Source: Acidobacteria bacterium 13_1_20CM_2_55_15
GTDB lineage: Bacteria; Acidobacteriota; Terriglobia; 20CM-2-55-15
Assembly: GCA_001920875.1 (NCBI GenBank)
Contig: MNKP01000184.1
Coordinates: 1-49,189, forward strand
Direction: 5' to 3'
DNA length: 49,189 bases
Shown: in pieces, positions 18,770 through 26,397 of the stretch
Layout of the letters: every line of letters begins with the position of its first letter
How positions within the stretch are numbered: position 1 is the first letter of the stretch
Notes under the pieces: model-generated
Told to the model about the DNA's origin: nothing
The model's database searches: none
Seen by the model: the letters and a program-made list of their open reading frames with translations, nothing else
Program-made: the position numbers and the translations under genes

Positions 18770-19705
18770 TCAGTAGTTCTTGCGCAAGTCCAGTCCTTCA
18801 TACATCCGGGCGACCTGCTCAGAGTATCCATTGAACATGAGCGTGGCTCTCTTGAAGAATTCGCCGATCCTCCGCTCCTGGGCCTGGGTCCAGCGCGGAT
18901 GGTCGACTTTCGGATTCACATTAGCATAGAACCCGTATTCATTCGCTGCCTGTTGCTGCCAGGTGTTCAAAGGCTGCTTGTCGGTGAAACGGATGTTGAC
19001 GATGGCCTTGATTCCCTTGAAGCCATATTTCCACGGCGTCACCAGCCGGAGGGGGGCGCCATTCTGGTTGGGAAGAGGTTTTCCATAGAGACCGGTAGCG
19101 AAGAGCGCGAGCGGATTCGTTGCTTCGTCCAGTCGAAGGCCTTCAAAATAAGGCCAATCCAGAACCTTGAAGAAACTCCGGCGTTGCTCGGGATACTGAT
19201 TCTGGTCCACCAGTGTTTTGAACTCGACGTATTTTGCCGAAGAAGTCGGTTCGAGTTTCTTGATGACATCGGCCAGCGGGACTCCCTGCCACGGGATGAC
19301 CATCGACCACGCCTCAACGCAGCGCATCCGGTAGATGCGCTCTTCAACCGTGATGCCTTTGATCAAATCCTCGAAAGCATACGACCCCGGCTTACTGCAC
19401 ATACCCTCGACTTTGACTGTCCACGGTTTCGGTTGAAATTTTTTCGAGTTCCGCTCGGGATCGGACTTATCGATTCCGAATTCGTAATAGTTGTTATAGT
19501 GCGTAATGTCTTCGTAGGGCGTCAGCTTCTCTGCCGTATCGTAAGGACCTAATTTCTTCGCCTGCGGCTCCGCCGACGTGATCGAGCCGGCGGCCACGAT
19601 CCCGAGAACCGCCGAAGCTGTTTTTATAAATTCCCGCCGGTTGTGATACAGGTTTTCAGGAGTGATTTCCGAAGATGGAATATCCGATGCACGTTGAATG
19701 AGCAT
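18770..19705 (-). CDS. msrP: MsrP, molybdopterin catalytic subunit of periplasmic Met-sulfoxide reductase
   Basis: A 311-aa Tat-exported molybdoenzyme (YedY family) that reduces methionine sulfoxide in envelope proteins. The twin-arginine signal [14 protein letters not shown] is at about 22-35. The Mo-coordinating Cys129 lies in [15 protein letters not shown]. The N-terminal [17 protein letters not shown] is characteristic of the family. A GGAGG precedes the ATG. First gene of msrP-msrQ-VWA. Confidence 0.96.
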   Translation of the reverse strand: MLIQRASDIPSSEITPENLYHNRREFIKTASAVLGIVAAGSITSAEPQAKKLGPYDTAEKLTPYEDITHYNNYYEFGIDKSDPERNSKKFQPKPWTVKVEGMCSKPGSYAFEDLIKGITVEERIYRMRCVEAWSMVIPWQGVPLADVIKKLEPTSSAKYVEFKTLVDQNQYPEQRRSFFKVLDWPYFEGLRLDEATNPLALFATGLYGKPLPNQNGAPLRLVTPWKYGFKGIKAIVNIRFTDKQPLNTWQQQAANEYGFYANVNPKVDHPRWTQAQERRIGEFFKRATLMFNGYSEQVARMYEGLDLRKNY

Positions 19706-19831
19706 TGAGAACCTCCTTCAAATCATCTGACGATACAGCCAGAGGCTTTGGACGGACGGTGACAGGCTATTGTAGCAGAGATGTGACCGCGGCCTGGAAA
19801 CCAAGCCGCGGGTGGATTCTAAAAGGAAGAC

Positions 19832-20017
19832 CTACTTGCCTTCAGCCTTCTTCTTCCCTGCCTTCTTTTTGCCCTCCTCTTTTTTGTCTTTGCCCTCGGC
19901 GGTTTTCTTCTTTCCTTCGCCTTTTTTCGCTTCCGTCTTCTTTTCTTGTGCGAAGGCCGGCATTGACATGCTGCCCATGACGGCAATGGCTAACAAGAGT
20001 CCCAACACTCTCTTCAT
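19832..20017 (-). CDS. Small exported lysine/glutamate-rich protein
   Basis: A 61-aa precursor with a clear signal peptide (MKRVLGLLLAIAVMGSMSMPAFAQ) and a mature part of about 37 residues made of K, E and G repeats (KKGEGKKKTAEGK). AGGAG lies before the ATG. It resembles the tail of the protein at 15705 in composition but is exported. Possible roles are envelope polyanion binding or metal/charge buffering; none is demonstrated. Confidence 0.7.
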   Translation of the reverse strand: MKRVLGLLLAIAVMGSMSMPAFAQEKKTEAKKGEGKKKTAEGKDKKEEGKKKAGKKKAEGK

Positions 20018-20214
20018 CTCTGATTCTCCTTTTTGTTTCTATCGCTCACCTTTTGGCATTCTGCCACCAGGACGCGCTTAAAATACCACGATACCGCATT
20101 GCAATCAAACGATGGGCACCGTTGCACCGTTGCCTCCAGGACGCGGCACCTTGACCGGAATAAAGCCGTATAGTAGCTTGCACCGTGGGCCTTAAACTGC
20201 TCAGGAGATTATAA

Positions 20215-21048
20215 ATGCACAACCTCAGCCGTCAGGGAATTGCCGCTGTTTTCGTCTTTGCCCTGATGACATTTGTTCGGGTTCCGGCGTTTGCGCAAGT
20301 CGATTTTTCGGGTGAGTGGACTCCAAACGGAAACGAGGACAGCATTGGAAACCCGTATGTCGGCGACTGGCTGGGAATTCCAATGAACGACGCCTCCCGC
20401 GCTCGCGCCGAAGCTTGGTCGGCATCCGTGCAGACGCTGCCGGAGTGGCAGTGCCGCCCCCACGGTTTTGCTTACATCTATCGTGGCCCCTCGCAGTTGC
20501 GGGTCTCGAAAGAGGTCGATCCCGTGACGCGGCAAATCACCGCGTTTCATGCTGAATGGCTGCGTTCGGTCGATGTTCCCATCTATCTGGATGGCCGTCC
20601 GCATCCTTCGGAAAATGCGCCTCATACCTGGGGAGGGTTCAACACCGCAGAGTGGATTGGGGACACGTTGAAAATCACCACCACGCACGTGAAGGAAGAG
20701 TATCTGCGCCGAAACGGTGTTCAACACAGCGATCTGACTGAAATCACCACGTACTGGATCCGCCGTGGAGATATTCTGACGTGGTTGAACATCGTCTATG
20801 ATCCGGTTTATCTCACGGAGCCTTTGGTTCGTAGCCAGGAATATCGTTTAAACCTGAACCAACAGATCCCTCCCTATCCGTGCGATGTTGTTGAAGAGAT
20901 CGACCGGCCCAAGGGCGTCGTTCCCCACGAACTGCCCGGGACAAATACGTTCGTCAGAGAATTCGCTGACAAGATTCACGTTCCAGAAGCCGTCATTCGA
21001 GCCGGCGCCGAAACGATGTATCCCGAAATCAGAAAGAAACTGAAATGA
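20215..21048 (+). CDS. Secreted acidobacterial protein of unknown function, paralogue 1
   Basis: A 277-aa protein with a signal peptide ending PAFAQ, then VDFSGEW, a single-cysteine segment (WQCRPHGFAY), and DGRPHPSENAPHTWGGFNTAEW followed by GDTLKITTTH. The pattern D-x2-G-x-W, then C, then DGR...W...GDTL is shared in part with the proteins at 22192 and 23313. Likely a beta-rich extracytoplasmic domain. CAGGAG lies before the ATG. The stop overlaps the next start (ATGA), so it is coupled to the MBL-fold gene. Confidence 0.75.
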   Translation: MHNLSRQGIAAVFVFALMTFVRVPAFAQVDFSGEWTPNGNEDSIGNPYVGDWLGIPMNDASRARAEAWSASVQTLPEWQCRPHGFAYIYRGPSQLRVSKEVDPVTRQITAFHAEWLRSVDVPIYLDGRPHPSENAPHTWGGFNTAEWIGDTLKITTTHVKEEYLRRNGVQHSDLTEITTYWIRRGDILTWLNIVYDPVYLTEPLVRSQEYRLNLNQQIPPYPCDVVEEIDRPKGVVPHELPGTNTFVREFADKIHVPEAVIRAGAETMYPEIRKKLK

Positions 21049-22127
21049 GAAACCGATTGAAAGCCTTGTGGATCGTGCGCGCTGCATTGCTTCTGAGTGT
21101 CGCTTCCGCTACCGCAGCCCCACAACAGCGCGGGCAGCAGGCCCCGCAAAACGCATCGAATACAGAATTTGAAATCCTGCCGATCCGCAACAACGTCTAC
21201 ATGCTCGCTGGAGATGGCGGGAACATTGCGCTGTCCATAGGACCCGACGGCGTCCTGATGGTGGATGCGGGCACGCTGGCAAACAGCGAAAGACTTCTTG
21301 CAACCATTCAGCAACTGCAGCGCCAGCTCGCAACCAACGGTTTGCAATCGTGGAACTTTGCGGCTGAAACGCGTTCGAATCTTCCGCGGATGATCAGCCC
21401 GCCCGCCCCGCCCAAACCGATTCGCTACATAATCAATACATCGCTCGATCCCGACCACAGCGGCGGGAACGAAAAATTATCTCAGGCAGGCGCCACGATC
21501 ACCGGTGGAAACGTTGCAGGGAACATCGCCGATGCAGCACAGGGCGCGTCGATCATTGCTCATGAAAACGTTCTCTTGCGCATGACCAACGCACAGGCGC
21601 CGTTTCGTTCGCTACCGACGGATACGTACCACATGGACACTATGAAGCTCAGCCATTTCTTCAATGGTGAGGGCATTCTCATATTGCATCAGCCGTCGGC
21701 GCACACGGACGGCGATAGTCTGGTTTACTTCCGCGGTTCCGACGTGATCGCGGCCGGTGACATCTTCAGGACCGATAGCTATCCCGTCATCGATGTCGAA
21801 CGCGGAGGAAACATTCAGGGTGTCATCGACGGGCTCAATCGCATTTTGGATCTGTCCATTGCCGAGTTCAGAACCGAGGGCGGAACCATGGTGATTCCCG
21901 GACACGGCCGGCTTTGCGATTCCGCCGACGTTGCCTATTACCGTGATATGGTGACGATCATTCGCGATCGCATTCAAGACATGATCAAGAAAGGAATGAC
22001 GCTCCAGCAAATCAAGGCCGCCAAGCCGACAAAGGATTACGATCCGAGGTACGGAAAGAACACAGGCCCCTGGACAACCGACATGTTCGTAGAGGCGGTA
22101 TACCAGAGCCTTATTCAGAAGAAATAA
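21045..22127 (+). CDS. Secreted MBL-fold protein with altered metal-binding motif
   Basis: A 360-aa exported metallo-beta-lactamase-fold protein. The usual T-H-x-H-x-D-H motif reads T-S-L-D-P-D-H at residues 132-138, so the first two histidines are replaced by Ser and Asp. Asp137, His138, His220 (SAHTDGDS), Asp239 (AAGDIF) and His287 (PGHGRL) are kept. The site could bind one metal, or two with an Asp ligand. Coupled to the upstream secreted protein by a 4-base overlap. Hydrolase activity cannot be assumed. Confidence 0.85.
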   Translation: MRNRLKALWIVRAALLLSVASATAAPQQRGQQAPQNASNTEFEILPIRNNVYMLAGDGGNIALSIGPDGVLMVDAGTLANSERLLATIQQLQRQLATNGLQSWNFAAETRSNLPRMISPPAPPKPIRYIINTSLDPDHSGGNEKLSQAGATITGGNVAGNIADAAQGASIIAHENVLLRMTNAQAPFRSLPTDTYHMDTMKLSHFFNGEGILILHQPSAHTDGDSLVYFRGSDVIAAGDIFRTDSYPVIDVERGGNIQGVIDGLNRILDLSIAEFRTEGGTMVIPGHGRLCDSADVAYYRDMVTIIRDRIQDMIKKGMTLQQIKAAKPTKDYDPRYGKNTGPWTTDMFVEAVYQSLIQKK

Positions 22128-22174
22128 GCCTCTCCCTTTGGGAGAGGCCGCCGCGCCAGCGGCGGGTGAGGGTC
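22128..22174. repeat. Dispersed two-hairpin repeat, copy B
   Basis: It starts immediately after the stop of the MBL gene: CCTCTCCCTTTGGGAGAGG, then GCCGC-CGCGCCA-GCGGC, then GGTGAGGGTC. Nearly the same as copy A at 16589. It ends 18 bases before the next start codon and supplies sequence in front of that gene. Confidence 0.8.
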
Positions 22175-22191
22175 ACAATAGGCCGATAGTA

Positions 22192-22977
22192 ATGAAATAT
22201 CGAATTCCAATCGTGTTCGGGTTTGCGGTGTCAGCGATGCTTTTGTTCGCGCCGCCGCTCAGTGCCTTACGTCAAGTTCGAGGTGAACGTGGAGCGCCGC
22301 CCGCCGCTTCTCCACAAACGGTCGCTCCGATTGATCTCACGGGTTACTGGGTTTCGCTGGTCACTGACAACTGGTCTTACCGCGTCCTGACTCCGCCCAA
22401 AGGCGATTATTTGTATCTTCCACTCAACGCCGAAGCGCGGCGAGTTGCGAATGCGTGGGATCCGGCCAAAGACGAAGCCGCCGGCGAACAGTGCAAAGGC
22501 TATGGTCCGGTGGGTGTCATGCGGATGCCGACGCGTCTGCACATCGCCTGGCAGGACGAGAAGACGCTAAAGCTTGAAGCCGATACCGGCACGCAGACCC
22601 GGCTCCTGCATTTCGGCCCGCCCGAGCCGCCGACGGGGCCTCGTACTTGGCAAGGCTATTCCGTCGCCGAGTGGCAGTTATCAGGTAACGGCCGCGGTCG
22701 TGGAAGCGAAGCTCCGCGTCCCGGAACCGGTTCCTTGAAGGTCACCACCAATCAAATGCGACCGGGCTACATCCACAAGAACGGGGTGCCCTATAGCGAG
22801 AACGCTGTTCTCGCGGAATATTTCACGATCGTCAGCGATCGCGGCGTTACTTATCTCGTCGATACGTTAATGCTCGAAGATCCCAAATACCTCATCCAGT
22901 CATTCGTCAGGAGCGCTCAATTCAAGAAACAATCCGACGCCACCGGCTGGGATCCAATTCCCTGCTCCGCAAAATGA
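22192..22977 (+). CDS. Secreted protein of unknown function, paralogue 2
   Basis: A 261-aa protein with a signal peptide (MKYRIPIVFGFAVSAMLLF), IDLTGYW at the mature N-terminus, EQCKGYGPVGVMRMP, and GPRTWQGYSVAEW followed by GSLKVTTNQM. This order matches the proteins at 20215 and 23313. The start at 22192 is chosen because an upstream GTG at 22138 would put the repeat into the coding region. No catalytic motif is recognised. Confidence 0.7.
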   Translation: MKYRIPIVFGFAVSAMLLFAPPLSALRQVRGERGAPPAASPQTVAPIDLTGYWVSLVTDNWSYRVLTPPKGDYLYLPLNAEARRVANAWDPAKDEAAGEQCKGYGPVGVMRMPTRLHIAWQDEKTLKLEADTGTQTRLLHFGPPEPPTGPRTWQGYSVAEWQLSGNGRGRGSEAPRPGTGSLKVTTNQMRPGYIHKNGVPYSENAVLAEYFTIVSDRGVTYLVDTLMLEDPKYLIQSFVRSAQFKKQSDATGWDPIPCSAK

Positions 22978-23031
22978 CAATTGAACAATGAACGTTGAAC
23001 AATTTTTGGGAAAACGCGTTCAAGAATTCTG

Positions 23032-23250
23032 TTAACCGAAATGTTGGCTCTTGGGCCGCGCCTCGATCCAATTTCCATCTTTTTGGTAATAAATTTTGAC
23101 GGGATCATCGGGAATCAGTTTGCTGGTGCCGCAGACGGGACAGTCGACGGTCCACATGGCGCCGGTCCGTACAGGTTCACTGATAAATTCGATTTTCAAC
23201 CGCGCGTTGCAACCCTGGCACGAGCATTGGAATAGGACGTTGCGTTTCAA
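23032..23250 (-). CDS. Small cysteine-motif (zinc-ribbon-like) protein
   Basis: A 72-aa protein with Cys in QCSCQGCNARL and DCPVCGTSKL, a typical pair of zinc knuckles joined by beta strands. GGAGG lies 5 bases before a TTG at 23250, which is taken as the start. It is on the opposite strand to the neighbouring secreted proteins. Function is unknown; such ribbons bind zinc and often partner proteins or nucleic acid. Confidence 0.6.
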   Translation of the reverse strand: MKRNVLFQCSCQGCNARLKIEFISEPVRTGAMWTVDCPVCGTSKLIPDDPVKIYYQKDGNWIEARPKSQHFG

Positions 23251-23312
23251 CTGAACCTCCGCGGTGTTATATGATCACGAAATATTTTAGTTCTGTTCTA
23301 TGGCAGGTGGAC

Positions 23313-24065
23313 ATGAACCGAAATGTGAAACCGAAGTTCGTCAGCTGTTCAATTGCAGCGTTGGCAGCGGCTTTGATGTTCTCGCCCTTCCTGATGGGGC
23401 AAGCTTCTTTTGACGCGCACGACCTGTCGGGCGTCTGGCAGTTTGCACCTGGCGGCGGCGGTCAAGGCCCGGGAGACAATTTTCCTCCTCTTACTGCATG
23501 GGGTCAGGCCAGCTACGACGCCAACAAACCGGGATACGGTCCGAGAGCCGCGCCGGGTGGCAACGATCCGATCCTGAAATGTTCGCCCATAGGTGTCCCG
23601 AGGATTCTTTTCGTCATCTGGCCTTTCGAGATTATCCATATTCCCGGAAGGATCCTGATGTTCTTTGAAGGACAACACACGATCCGGGAGATCTGGATGG
23701 ATGGCCGCAAGCTTCCGGATGATCCCGACCCGAGATGGTATGGGTATTCCGTCGGCCGGTGGGAAGGAGATACGTTGGTCGTGGAAACCGCCGGGTTTAA
23801 TGATAAGACCTGGCTGGGCGCGCAAGGCCAGCCACACAGTGAGGAGATGCGCACCATCGAGCGTTACCGCCGCGTCGATCACACAACGATTCAGTTCAAC
23901 CTCACGATCGATGATCCCAAGACCTACACGAAAACCTGGGAGGCCGAGCCGCGCGTTATTAAGTTGAAGCCGGGGGTAGAAATTCCGGAATCCTTCTGCG
24001 TTGCGTCGGAAGAGGAAGAATTTGCCAAAAGAATCCGCGAGCCTGCGGCGCGCCAAGTGAAGTAA
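23313..24065 (+). CDS. Secreted protein of unknown function, paralogue 3
   Basis: A 250-aa exported protein with a signal peptide, HDLSGVWQF, LKCSPIGVPR, IREIWMDGRKLPDDPDPRW, then YGYSVGRWEGDTLVVET and ERYRRVDHTTI. It is the most typical member of a family abundant in Acidobacteria, and shares motif order with the proteins at 20215 and 22192. ATG 23313 follows CAGGTGG and gives a normal signal peptide. Probably a beta-sandwich or lipocalin-like fold; no enzyme activity is known to me. Confidence 0.75.
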   Translation: MNRNVKPKFVSCSIAALAAALMFSPFLMGQASFDAHDLSGVWQFAPGGGGQGPGDNFPPLTAWGQASYDANKPGYGPRAAPGGNDPILKCSPIGVPRILFVIWPFEIIHIPGRILMFFEGQHTIREIWMDGRKLPDDPDPRWYGYSVGRWEGDTLVVETAGFNDKTWLGAQGQPHSEEMRTIERYRRVDHTTIQFNLTIDDPKTYTKTWEAEPRVIKLKPGVEIPESFCVASEEEEFAKRIREPAARQVK

Positions 24066-24131
24066 ACACACTTACAGCGGGATAATTCATGATGAACGAC
24101 CCCGCCGTTGATAAATCTGTGTTTTAAAGGA

Positions 24132-24545
24132 TTACGGTCTTGCGGCCGGCCCACCGTCTTCGTTATTTCCAGCGAAGACCTTCTTGCCATCCGGCAACAA
24201 CCAGACTCTGGCGTTGACAGTGTTCGATCCATCCTTTGCCAGGAAGCCTTCGATCGCCAGCTGGTCGCCAGTCTTCAACGTGTCTTTTCTCCAGCCTTGC
24301 CGGTACAGGCCGTTGGGCGCGCCGCCTTCGACAGCATAATTCACGGTCTTGCCACTGGCGTCGGGGGCATCAATGTAGACGTAGATATGGGGATTCATCC
24401 ACTCTACCTTTGTGACCTTGCCGGTGAACTTGATCGGTTTGTTGTTGTCGTATTCGGCAGCGAACGAATGATGCGCGAAGAGCGGAACTGTCGCGGCCAT
24501 AACTAGAACAACGCAGAGACCACTGACGGCTAACAGATACTTCAT
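24132..24545 (-). CDS. DUF6152-family exported protein
   Basis: A 137-aa protein with a signal peptide (MKYLLAVSGLCVVLVMAATV) and the family hallmarks HHSFAAEYD, KPIKFTGKVTKVEWMNPH and an OB-like beta domain ending VNARVWLLPDGKKVF. CGGAGG lies before the ATG at 24545. The family is exported and often found beside the W-G-Y-S-type secreted proteins, as here; its role is unknown. The HH pair after the signal peptide could bind metal. Confidence 0.8.
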   Translation of the reverse strand: MKYLLAVSGLCVVLVMAATVPLFAHHSFAAEYDNNKPIKFTGKVTKVEWMNPHIYVYIDAPDASGKTVNYAVEGGAPNGLYRQGWRKDTLKTGDQLAIEGFLAKDGSNTVNARVWLLPDGKKVFAGNNEDGGPAARP

Positions 24546-24704
24546 GTTTTTTCCTCCGGGAGATCGGTTGCAGTTAGAAATTGCATTTCGATTATCAAAG
24601 CACTGACGCAATAAGTCAAGCGTTACGACGAATTGCCTGCCGACTCGTCCGGGCGTATACTGACAGGCCTCCGGAACGAACTCATAACATTGAAGGGAGA
24701 TCAC

Positions 24705-25859
24705 ATGAAGTTTGGATCGAGGCGAACGATTCTTGGTGTTATCGCAATAGGAATGGTGTGCCTGCTGGGCCTATCGACGACCACGCGCGGGCAGGCGGCT
24801 CAGGCCGCGCAAGCACCCAAACCACAAATGGCCGAAGAGATCTTCAAAAATATTTCGGTTCTGAGAGGAATTCCTATCGACGAGTTCATGGACACAATGG
24901 GTATGATCTCGGCGGCACTGGGCCTGAACTGCCTGGACTGTCATACGTCGGATGCCGACAAAAGCTGGGAACGGTTCGGCGCCGACACCACGATGAAAAA
25001 TACGGCGCGCCGGATGATCCAGATGGTGAACACCATTAATAAGGAGAACTTCAAGGGCGTGCGGTCTGTGACCTGCTTCACCTGTCATCGTGGCGATTTG
25101 AAACCCAAGGTGGTGCCCAGCCTCATTGTTCAATACAGCGCGCCTATGGAGGACCCCAACGAAGTAGAAATTCCTCCAAATGCGAAGGGCTCGCCCGACG
25201 AGGTGTTCAATAAATATCTGAACGCGCTTGGCGGAACGCAGCGGCTTAGCAGGTTCACCAGCTACACCGCGAAAGGTACGTATGTCGGGTTTGATACGCA
25301 CCACTCCAAGGTTCCGGTCGAGATCTTTGCCAAAGCGCCGAATCAAAAAACGTTCATCATCCATGGCGCGTTCGGCGACAAGACGTGGGTCTTCGATGGC
25401 CGTCAAGCGTGGGCCGCCTCGGTGGACAAGCCGCAGCCATTGATGCAACTGAATGCGGGAAATCTGGAAGGTCTGAAGGTCGAAGCCTTGGTGTCGTTCC
25501 CGACGGGCTTGAAAGCAAACTTCACTCAATGGCGAGTGACATCGACAAGCATCGATGACAAAGATGTCACCGTGCTCCAGGGAACGAACCCGCGCCAGCC
25601 GCCCGTGAATTTGTATTTCGATGACTCCGGTCTGCTGGTGCGCCTGGTCCGCTTTGTCGATACGGCCATCGGCCGAATTCCGACACAGATCGACTACGCC
25701 GATTATCGTGAAGTTGCAGGGGTGAAGTTTCCCTTCAAAATTACCTCGACCTGGACCGACGGCCAGGCGACCGTCGAATTGACCGACGTGCAACCCAACG
25801 TTAACATCGACGCCGCGAAATTCGCCCGCCCCGCTCCCGCAAAGCCGAAAGCGGATTAG
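24705..25859 (+). CDS. Exported dihaem cytochrome c of the reaction-centre cytochrome type
   Basis: A 384-aa exported protein. After a signal peptide comes a c-type cytochrome domain with two haem sites, CLDCH (76-80) and CFTCH (124-128), preceded by the Met-containing helices (MGMISAALGL, MKNTARRMIQMVN) typical of the photosynthetic reaction-centre cytochrome subunit family. Residues from about 165 on form a second domain, beta-rich and LolA/outer-membrane-lipoprotein-like (DEVFNKYLNALGGTQRL...VAGVKFPFKIT). GGGAG precedes the ATG at 24705. It probably carries electrons in the envelope; no photosynthesis genes are present. Confidence 0.85.
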   Translation: MKFGSRRTILGVIAIGMVCLLGLSTTTRGQAAQAAQAPKPQMAEEIFKNISVLRGIPIDEFMDTMGMISAALGLNCLDCHTSDADKSWERFGADTTMKNTARRMIQMVNTINKENFKGVRSVTCFTCHRGDLKPKVVPSLIVQYSAPMEDPNEVEIPPNAKGSPDEVFNKYLNALGGTQRLSRFTSYTAKGTYVGFDTHHSKVPVEIFAKAPNQKTFIIHGAFGDKTWVFDGRQAWAASVDKPQPLMQLNAGNLEGLKVEALVSFPTGLKANFTQWRVTSTSIDDKDVTVLQGTNPRQPPVNLYFDDSGLLVRLVRFVDTAIGRIPTQIDYADYREVAGVKFPFKITSTWTDGQATVELTDVQPNVNIDAAKFARPAPAKPKAD

Positions 25860-25882
25860 AAACCCAAGGGACAAACAAACCG

Positions 25883-25918
25883 AAAAGGCCGCCATTATAG
25901 AATTGATGGCGGCCTTTT
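25883..25918. terminator. Strong hairpin after the cytochrome gene
   Basis: Perfect 13-bp stem AAAAGGCCGCCAT / ATGGCGGCCTTTT with a 10-nt loop, 24 bases after the cytochrome stop. The A-run and T-run at the two ends suit a Rho-independent terminator that could work in both directions. It separates this gene from the cupin operon. Confidence 0.8.
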
Positions 25919-25941
25919 AGTCGCTTCTGGAGGTTGAGAGG

Positions 25942-26397
25942 ATGATCAAGTCTCTGCATTCGATTGTCATCTTCGCGCTCTGCTGCGCACCGGTTTTTGG
26001 TCAACAGCGTGGGCAAGGGCGTGGCAATCCCGGCGTGAGTCCGCAGACAATCATGGACACCGCGGAGGTTCGGGTCACGCGCGTCCAGCTCGAAGCAGGC
26101 GCCGTGAGGCCCTCGCATGTGCACAATGAAGGTCCATTCCACATCTTTATTCCCATCACGAGTCCTGTGGAGATCTTCTTCGGACCCGAGGGAAAAGAAG
26201 AGAGAGAAACGGTCGCCCCTGGACAGGTACATCTTTTTAAATCGAACACGCCGCATGGATTCAAAAATGCGGGTTCGACCCCGGTCACCTTCATCGAAAT
26301 CTTCGTGAAGAATACCGGTCGGGCAGCTAACATCAGTCCTCGAGTGATTGAAGCTATACAGGAGAGTGCAGTGTGGCTAAAAAAGACGGATCGTTGA
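25942..26397 (+). CDS. Exported single-domain cupin
   Basis: A 151-aa protein with a signal peptide (cleavage after PVFG) and one cupin barrel. The metal motifs are visible as RPSHVHNEGPFHIFIPI and, at the second motif, HLFKSNTPHGFKN. It could bind a metal and act as a small oxygenase or sugar-binding protein. Its end overlaps the start of the TPP enzyme gene by 25 bases, so the two are co-translated and may share a pathway. Confidence 0.8.
   Translation: MIKSLHSIVIFALCCAPVFGQQRGQGRGNPGVSPQTIMDTAEVRVTRVQLEAGAVRPSHVHNEGPFHIFIPITSPVEIFFGPEGKEERETVAPGQVHLFKSNTPHGFKNAGSTPVTFIEIFVKNTGRAANISPRVIEAIQESAVWLKKTDR

Noticed and set aside
24771-25895. 374-aa minus-strand frame opposite the dihaem cytochrome
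   Set aside because: The plus strand has two CxxCH sites, a signal peptide and a terminator; the reverse frame is a shadow of its codon bias.
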